A DNA stretch of 64,000 nt from Branchiostoma lanceolatum (Eukaryota; Chordata; Leptocardii; Amphioxiformes; Branchiostomatidae): the NCBI RefSeq assembly GCF_035083965.1, contig NC_089726.1, forward strand, positions 12,901,501 to 12,965,500, in the 5' to 3' direction. Position numbers and translations under genes: made by a program. Position 1 is the stretch's first letter. Each line of letters begins with the position of its first letter. Under the pieces are notes generated by a model. That model saw only the letters and a list, made by a program, of their open reading frames with translations. It was not told where the DNA came from and did no database searches. Shown one piece after another: positions 57,176-64,000 of the stretch.

Positions 57176-57920
57176 CAGATGACCTCTGTTTTCTGGGCGG
57201 AGCATCCTGACCGTTACGCCGACACGACGCCGCAGGCAAATAGCCCAGGTGTATATCAACGTAGCCATCTTGGAACCTGCTATGTAAGGTCAACCGTGGG
57301 ATGGCATCAGCTGGGCACACATTATGTAAGTTAAAGAGAACATCCTTGGACCGGATCGTGCATATGATTAAAATTCAAATCATTAAGTGGTAGCCAGTAA
57401 AAGGCTTCAGACCAGTAAAGAAGATCATTCTGAAACACAGACGTCCCCCCCCCCGTTTTTTGACGCCCAGCTTCTAGACGCCAAAGGGTTTCCTACCTAA
57501 TACCTTTTCAATGATTCCAACAAACGTTTTCATGTAGACTTTTCGATTCCATATGTATATGCGTATAATATTTCTTATCGGCGAAACCGGGAATCAAGAC
57601 AACGGTTGGCTGTTCAATGACTAGGTTAACTCATGATAAATAGAATATTGAGAAAATGATAATTCTTTTAGCCAGTTGGAGGATGCATTAACGATCTAGG
57701 CCTTATGAAATGAGGAATTCTTTACAATTGACAAATTATCTTCGAGCTAGCGGTTGTTTTATGTTAAACCGACAAGGACGCTATTAGCTATGGTCCGTCC
57801 GGAAAGGCCACCTGTGAAAGTAAACAGCGGAGTGTTTGTCCTCGGATGTCGGACGTATGGCGTGAGGTGGAACACTGCTGCGTCAGGGCGAACTTTGGAC
57901 GGACGGCACAAACGTTAGGT

Positions 57921-58027
57921 TATAAATAATACCGTAGGGAAAGTGGACAGCTTTTGGCGGGAACCTGAACAGACACGGACTCAAGCCGATTTCTTCAACT
58001 CGTGCGAAAGCGAACTATTTGGACAAG
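57921..58027 (+). promoter_or_regulatory. TATA promoter and non-coding exon 1 of paralog D
   Basis: TATAAATA (57921-57928) precedes a likely 5' UTR that ends TTTGGACAAG with a GT donor at 58028. About 110 bases upstream CACCTGTGAAAGTAAACAGC combines an E-box and a forkhead-type GTAAACA. Sites are by eye only. Confidence 0.62.
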
Positions 58028-58078
58028 GTACTACTTATGCAATACTCAATTGCAAGAATCTGTTGTTTAGAATAGAGC

Positions 58079-58130
58079 AAAGTACAATTTTGTCACGTAA
58101 TCATGGTTATATGACAAAAATTGTACTTTC
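58079..58130. repeat. Short hairpin in intron 1 of paralog D
   Basis: AGTACAATTTTGTCA and TGACAAAAATTGTACT form a stem with a loop of about 19 bases. Confidence 0.7.
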
Positions 58131-58365
58131 TGGTTGTGCCATATGTTAAGACACTCTGCAAGCAGATGTGCCTTGAAGATAATGAGACAATTCTGAAAGG
58201 AAAAAAATATCATTGCTCTAATACTCTGCTTTGGCTGAATAGAATCGTTTCCGTTACTTTTCATACTAAACAAGGCTCAAATATAGGCCAGCGCATGATA
58301 ACCTTGTATGTTGTGGCTACTTTAGTAATGATGTACATAAGAACTAATATGTACGCGTCCTATAG

Positions 58366-61300
58366 ATGAAGACAGCGGTGGTACTATGCGCGCTCTTCGC
58401 CTGTGCGAACGCGGGCCTCATCTCGGGTCTCCTGGGAACTATCCACGAGAACTTCATCGACCCTCTCCTCGGCTCTGCGCAGCAGACGGCCCAAGGTACG
58501 TACTGGCTACATGCCGATTTAACCCAACACACTGCAGACATAATTTCTTTATCATTATATATCATGCCCATAGTCTAATTGCAAGGGTACACTCAGATAC
58601 AACAACGTGAAAAGTAACAAATGTCTATGCTATAAATCTATTTGATGTTTCTACGTGCATTACAGGGTGGTTTGACTTCTTCGGAGGCAGTGGACAATGA
58701 CATGTCTAACCTTTTTTTAATGATAATTGGGTTTTGCGATTTTAGTAGAACTGTGGTAAGATATCATAAAGCTACACTTTCTGCTCTTTGGCCTTGCCTC
58801 AAAAATATACTAAACTTCATATCAAAGTTGTTTGTCGCAGAAACTTAATGAGTACATTGCATTGATGATTTGACATTGTCTTTCGCCACATAGATCTCCT
58901 TGAGACGTACACGCCGATTCTCGGACAGACGGCCCAGCAGTTGACCGGCTCGGTAGTGCAGGGAGTAGGGGGTGTGCTGACGGACTGGGGGATCGTGGAC
59001 GAGCAGACCGTGGTGGAGACGGGACAGTCGCTCCAGGAGACCGTGGGACAGACCATCGACGGCATCGGTGATGGGCTCAACACTCTGGTGTCGGGCAGGA
59101 AGAGACAGGTAATGCTATGGGCACATTTCCAAACCAATGTCCGGCCGGGAAGTTTGCGGGAACGAAATGTTTGATACTTAAGACAATAAAACACACAAAA
59201 CGTTAGAAAAAAATTAATAATGAGCATAACTTATATTTCTTGACATACACTTATATTTTTCGTTCACGCAAACAACCCTACCGGGCCCCGGTTTAGCAGT
59301 GTGATCATACCATATGGTAGTGCACACACATAAGTGACTTTGTGAGTGCATGGAACAAGCGTAACTGGAGCTGCTGAAGAATAGTAGTTGGGTTTGATTT
59401 TTAACATTTTCACCCTTTTCGGCTATATAAGAGATGTATCATCATTTATTCACAGGAATGGGACTTTTAAGCAGATCCAACAAAGCCCAGGCCTGCAATG
59501 GCATTTTGCAGTCCTGAAACTGTGGATTTGACTATGGGTTACGGACGGCAGCTTCATATGAAGAAACAAATATTGAATTGACCGTTGAAATGATAGCGAG
59601 GTAGCTTACATATTTTCACAACGTAATACAGTTGCACACATGTTAAAGCGGGTATCTCAGAGGACTGCGGCACGTTGGCGACCTCGCTGCGACCTAAAGC
59701 AGAGTTGTGTTACCCTGATTTTATTGACTTTATAATGGCAATATCATGCAAAATGACAAGTATGACTAAAGAGACGACAAAACACATAAAAAGATTCGTT
59801 TTGTATGAATGAAATTCGTTGAGCGCTTTGTCAAATCGCTCGGTTACAGCGAGGTCGCCATCGTGAGATACCTGCTTAACAAACAAACAAACAAACGAGT
59901 ATGTGTGTTTCCACCGTAGATTGAGTTCCAGACTGAGATCGGCCAGATCCTCCATGACGGAGTGATGGACCTGTTGGAGCACACCACCCAGACCATTCAG
60001 AACGTACAGCAGTCCATCACTGGCGCCGTCAACGCCGTGTTCGGAGAGCAGCCCGCCACCAAGGGAAGTAAGTGACAAACATTTTCCCCTTACATTTCTT
60101 TACACAAAGTCATTACCAGAAAAATACTCAAGTCTGACATACACCAGGCACTTCAATGCCTTACGATAACGATTATATGACGAAGACTTACGTGCATCGA
60201 GCTAAACGAGAACTTTCTACATAGCCTACACAGCACTTTCTGTATATGGCTAATACCCATATTGTTGTATTGCAGTCCGTGTGTCTATGAAGGGCATCCA
60301 GATTGTCGGAAAGTAGGGGCTGAAGCTCAAGGCGAAGAAGCTCCTGAAGCAGCTCAGCAACGCCGTCAGCAAGGAGGTTCGAACACTTGTCTTCAAAGAC
60401 AATTACAATCTTAAATCTGATCACTAAAGAACGTTCCTGGAAATGTTCATATTCTTTCTGTGATAAAATTTTTTAGCGTGACAGAGAATTAGATTACCAA
60501 TACATGTTAAGATGATTTAGAACCTATACTTTTCTTGTACACTTTTAAAAGTATGTTCATGAAGAGATAACTGTGGTGGCAGGCCTATCCTTATAGCAAC
60601 GACTTGTTCCTTTTCCCACCAGCGCCGCGCCCGTGGGTTCTTCGACGATCTTGCCTCCACCACGGCTGCAGTGTTCCAGCCCGCCATTGATGCCGCCTCT
60701 CAGGCCTTCAACCAGGTAAGGTCACAGCTAGCAGACAAGGATACACACAGTTGCTTCATGTCATTTTATTTTACACTAGTTATCAACAGGCATACACACA
60801 CACAAGGACATAACACTTTTTACTTGATGATACTAGTCACTTTCGGATGGTGACGTAAAGCTGGTGGCCCTGTGTATGAGCTAGGGAGCTTCAGGCGTAA
60901 GCTTTGCACGTAAAAGAACGTTAACCCAACACACAAATCAAGAAGAGTAGAGTAGTGATCCGATGTGCTTGGCTAAACACAGGAGCCGTAGCGAAGCCGC
61001 ATTACGCTACATGTACTAGCTGACGAAAACGCGCCATGATTCCTCCTCATGCGGAGGTTCGACCGCTTTACCTTTAGTAGCCACTTACATCTGGCATTGG
61101 ATAAGATGATAACGGCCTGATGCCGTTCCAGCTTGTTGACGCCGCCACCACCGTGGGTCAGCAGGTTCTGGATCACGGCAGCACCCTGGTCAACAACGTG
61201 CAGGCTCAGCTGCAGCAGACCTACCGTGAGTATCGCACAGATATCAATATATCATACTTCCTTTCGATTGTAGATCTACTGATGGCGATGCAGCCATGCG

Positions 61301-61652
61301 CTTACTAGTACCGCTGGACCATACGGATGTAGTGTCGCCAAGGCGTACACATATGTCCATCAGGTACAGGACACTGACCGGTGAAGAAAGGTTGGATGCA
61401 GTGCAGTTCTTGTTTACAACAGAGGCCAGTTGTTCAGCAACATTGCAGCATGGCGAGGCATTTTCACTCCGTCTGTCGCTGCAGTACCGATAAAAACCGT
61501 TATCATAGGTGTCTCTTAATGTGTTTCTTTTAAACCATGATTACACCACAGAGGACATCCTGAACGTCGCTCAGCCGTACGTGGATGACGCCCAGACTAT
61601 CGTGGCCTCCATCCAGAACCAGTTCCAGCAAGCCACCGGCACGACTGCTTAA
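58366..61652 (+). CDS. Paralog D of the secreted helical protein family, with in-frame TAG
   Basis: Seven exons (58366-58495, 58894-59108, 59920-60067, 60276-60376, 60623-60715, 61132-61225, 61552-61652; phases 1,0,1,0,0,1) span 294 codons. A signal peptide (MKTAVVLCALFACANA) is followed by ETYTPILGQTAQQLTG, SGRKRQ and TEIGQILHDG, a cationic exon 4, then RARGFFDDL, LVDAATTVGQQVLDHG and PYVDDAQTIVAS, ending TAA. Against A-C it has an extra intron exactly at KRQ and about 30 additional codons before it. Codon 178, inside the cationic exon (60314-60316), is TAG, although splice sites and frame on both sides are intact. As it stands the product would be 177 residues unless the stop is read through or is a sequencing or allelic difference. 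It is transcribed opposite to the other three. Confidence 0.8.
59646..59880. mobile_element. MITE-like inverted-repeat element, second clear copy
   Basis: GCGGGTATCTCAGAG then GGCACGTTGGCGACCTCGCT at the left is mirrored by CAGCGAGGTCGCCA and TGAGATACCTGC at the right. GAAATTCGTTGAGCGCTTTG inside matches the copy at 35697-35925. It lies in intron 2 of paralog D. Confidence 0.65.
60838..61040 (+). repeat. SINE-like repeat, copy 2
   Basis: GATGGTGACGTAAAGCTGGT, CAGGCGTAAGCTTTGCACGT and GTGATCCGATGTGCTTGGC parallel the copy at 55780-56010. It lies in an intron of paralog D. Confidence 0.6.
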
Positions 61653-61767
61653 GTGTACATCACTCACGTGACGCGCCATGACGCGTCATCCGTCTACAGT
61701 AACCTGGAAACTGTGACGACATTGGACTCACAATGACGTCACGTTTATTAGACTTATCACACTGACT

Positions 61768-61773
61768 AATAAA
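61768..61773 (+). terminator. Polyadenylation signal of paralog D
   Basis: AATAAA lies 115 bases after the terminal stop of paralog D. Its presence argues the 3' end of the gene is still transcribed or only recently lost. Confidence 0.75.
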
Positions 61774-62184
61774 GAAACATACGGCTTCAATGTGTTGTTT
61801 TCTGTTTCAGTCTTTATACGCAATAGTACATACATCTACTACAACAACTGCCTAATTGGGGCGTTTATTGTGGATCCACATGCTGCTCAGAAGTATATAT
61901 AAAAGAGGTATGTGGGAGTTGTACATGTGATGGGCTTTATGCTTTTATCTTAGACGTTCGAGAGCTATTCAGTGTCGCATGTAACTTGATATTATCTCAG
62001 TCAACTCGGTTCGAAGTGCAGACAAGAATACTGCAAGGTAGAACAATGCATACTTCTGGACCCCTGAACTTCCAGTAGCGACGAAATCTTATTTGGTAAA
62101 AACTGTCACATAAGTAGTGAGATCTTTACATTTCCTATCTTAGATCTCAGATAATTTTGCTGAAGTGCGAAAGCGACATGACCT

Positions 62185-62346
62185 TAACATAAACTTAGTC
62201 TCCAAGCAGAGGCTTTGATCGAGAGGGGTAGTTTTGTGCGGGATTTTTTACGTACCTCTTCTCGTGTGAGAGAAGAGGGACGTAAAAAATCCCGGACAAA
62301 ACTACCCCTTTCGATCGAAGCCTCTGCTTGGAGAATAACATAAACT
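62185..62346. mobile_element. Foldback MITE, copy 3, with 11-bp flanking repeats
   Basis: A near-perfect hairpin runs from CTCCAAGCAGAGGC to GCCTCTGCTTGGAG. It is flanked by the direct repeat TAACATAAACT at 62185-62195 and 62336-62346. The termini match copies 1 and 2 but the arm interior (GGGATTTTTTACGT) is unrelated to theirs. Confidence 0.82.
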
Positions 62347-63104
62347 GGCATAAGCAACAAAAAAGAAACAAGAGTTCGTAGACCTCATTTCTCCATGAAC
62401 TATTCTGTTTATGCAAATGACTTACACATTTACATAATATATGCTTGGTCACAAACACCTTTAACAAACTTACACATGTCGCAATATTGACAGTCCTATT
62501 ATTTACCACTTAGATGAATCATGGCGCTTTTGCATTAATTATGCAAATTATGAATTTATTTGAATAATTGGTATCTGTTGATGCTCCACTTGCCATAAAC
62601 TACACATGTTACATATATTTGAGTCTTATGATTGAAAACACTGCAAATATAAATTTTCCTCATTAGTTATGCAAATTAAGTCCCAATTAGCATAATTTGC
62701 ACTTCATTATGTACATCTCTGTCCAAGCTACCTGCATACCAAATATCATGGAAATCCAACGTTCCTCTGTTCAGTTATTCTCCTTAGAAGATTTTCACAA
62801 TAACGCCCCTGCAGTTCCAGAACAAGCTGCCAGGGGACCCAAACCTACACCACTTCTTCATTACATCACCAGCTATCTGCCACACAAAAAATCAAGACCA
62901 TAGGTCAAAAGATAGAAAAAAATCAAGTTCTGCTGCAGTACCAAAATCACATACGAGGGGGCCCAAAATTGACCTTGAATTTGGGCTTGACAACACCCGC
63001 CCACATACCAAATATCATCGTAATCCATCAAGAGGATCTTGAGTTATGCTGCTTACAGTAGTCCGGGAACACACACAGACACACCCAAAACTATATCTCC
63101 AAAA
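62347..63104. repeat. Dispersed repeat with two internal ACATACCAAATATCAT-type units
   Basis: CTGCATACCAAATATCATGG and CCACATACCAAATATCATCG each start a diverged unit of about 55 bases ending near TTCAGTTAT or TTGAGTTATGC. Earlier, ATGCAAATTA-type motifs repeat. There is no gene; it looks like a transposable-element or satellite-derived region leading into the array. Confidence 0.45.
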
Positions 63105-63484
63105 GTGAAAAGGTCGCAAAAGCTTACAAAAGTTTACAAATGTTTACAAAAGTTTACAAAAGTTTACAAAAGTTTACAAAGTTTACAAAAGTTTACAAAT
63201 GTTAACAAAAGTTTACAAAAGTTTACAAATGTTTACAAATGTTTACAAAAGTTTACAAATGTTTACGAAAGTTTACAAAAGTTTACAAAAGTTTACAAAT
63301 GTTTACAAAAGTTTACAAAAGTTTACAAATGTTTACAAAAGTTTAGAAATGTTTACAAAAGTTTACAAAAGTTTACAAAAGTTTACAAAAGTTTACAAAA
63401 GTTTACAAATGTTTACAAAAGTTTACAAAAGTTTACAAAGGTTTACAAAAGTTTACAAAAGTTTACAAAAGTTTACAAATGTTT
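63105..63484. repeat. 10-bp satellite array, left part
   Basis: Units GTTTACAAAA and GTTTACAAAT alternate irregularly. Since the unit is not a multiple of three, translations give a 10-residue pseudo-repeat with no meaning. Confidence 0.93.
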
Positions 63485-63697
63485 AGACTCTACCAGTCTC
63501 CCCGGGTCGCTGGGAAAATAGTAGAAATTGGCCAAATAGAGTCAAATGTGAAGGGAGTCGGCTACGGAGATAAGGTCAAATTGGCAACCCAGGAGCCAAT
63601 TTGACCTTATCTCCGTAGCCGACTCCCTTCAAACATTTGACTCTATTTGGCCAATTTCTACTATTTTCCCAGCGACCCGGGGAGACTGGTAGAGTCT
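63485..63697. mobile_element. 213-bp palindrome inserted in the satellite
   Basis: Arms of about 100 bp, starting AGACTCTACCAGTCTCCCCG and ending in the exact reverse complement, enclose a loop of under 15 bases. One arm differs by only one or a few bases. ACAAATGTTT on both sides may be a target duplication, but it is also the satellite unit. Confidence 0.8.
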
Positions 63698-64000
63698 AAC
63701 AAATGTTTACAAAAGTTTACAAAAGTTTACCAAAGTTTACCAAAGTTTACCAAAGTTTACAAAAGTTTACAAAAGTTTACAAATGTTTACAAAAGTTTAC
63801 AAAAGTTTACAAATGTTTACAAAAGTTTACAAATGTTTACAAAAGTTTACAAATGTTTACAAAAGTATACAAAAGTTTACAAAAGTTTACAAAAGTTTAC
63901 AAAAGTTTACAAATGTTTACAAAGGTTTACAAAAGTTTACAAAAGTTTACAAAAGTTTACAAAAGTTTACAAAAGTTTACAAATGTTTACAAAAGTTTAC
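63698..64000. repeat. 10-bp satellite array, right part, running off the window
   Basis: The same GTTTACAAAW units continue after the palindrome, including a local run of the variant GTTTACCAAA, and reach the window edge. Confidence 0.93.

Noticed and set aside
60314-60316. Selenocysteine explanation for the in-frame stop of paralog D
   Set aside because: The codon is TAG, not TGA, and the family has no cysteine at this position.
63039-63521. 160-residue ORF with regular KVYKSLQKFT repeats
   Set aside because: It is the translation of a 10-bp satellite; reading all frames gives the same kind of pseudo-repeat. No start context or conserved domain.

Overview
The window is a gene-sparse, repeat-rich stretch of an invertebrate nuclear genome. 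An amphioxus-like chordate (Branchiostoma) is my best inference. The support is multi-exon genes with GT-AG introns, GC-ending codons in AT-rich non-coding DNA, a MAGI-type PDZ gene, an ankyrin/SOCS-box gene, a LINE with a 2A-like motif, and many MITEs and SINEs. No prokaryotic or viral gene organisation is seen.

Layout. Bases 1-21980 are the large first intron of a minus-strand MAGI-like scaffold gene whose first coding exon is 21981-22308. The intron holds three non-autonomous DNA transposons (3411-4469, 10543-11271, 15819-16543). A promoter interval with a 22-bp minisatellite (23256-23717) separates it from a divergently transcribed ankyrin/SOCS-box gene (24944-27730, four exons). Then come a frame-broken C2H2 zinc-finger gene (28897-29573, minus) and a two-exon type II membrane exostosin/GT47-like glycosyltransferase (30785-32702, plus).

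The second half (33888-61773) is the main discovery. It is a cluster of four paralogous genes (A, B and C on minus, D on plus) encoding small secreted proteins that appear cysteine-free after signal-peptide removal and mostly helical. I recognise no named family. Each gene has a TATA-type promoter, a non-coding first exon, a signal-peptide exon, an exon with a conserved TYxPxxGQ motif, a short strongly cationic exon, a basic-then-GFFDDL exon (divergent in A) and two C-terminal helical exons ending in a conserved PYVDDA segment. Exon lengths and intron phases match almost exactly. D carries an in-frame TAG inside its cationic exon and one extra intron. B and C share a nearly identical ~103-bp tract that suggests gene conversion. 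A lipid-binding (apolipoprotein-like) role or a processed cationic host-defence peptide are the two hypotheses I offer; neither is proven.

Between A and B sits a full-length LINE (39947-44980 including 13-bp target-site duplications) with intact ORF1 and a 1146-aa endonuclease/RT ORF2, which has a DVHPNPGP 2A-like motif after a hydrophobic N-terminus. Three foldback MITEs (35097, 38812, 62196) share their termini and are each flanked by 11-bp direct repeats. The right end is a 10-bp GTTTACAAAA satellite interrupted by a 213-bp palindrome.
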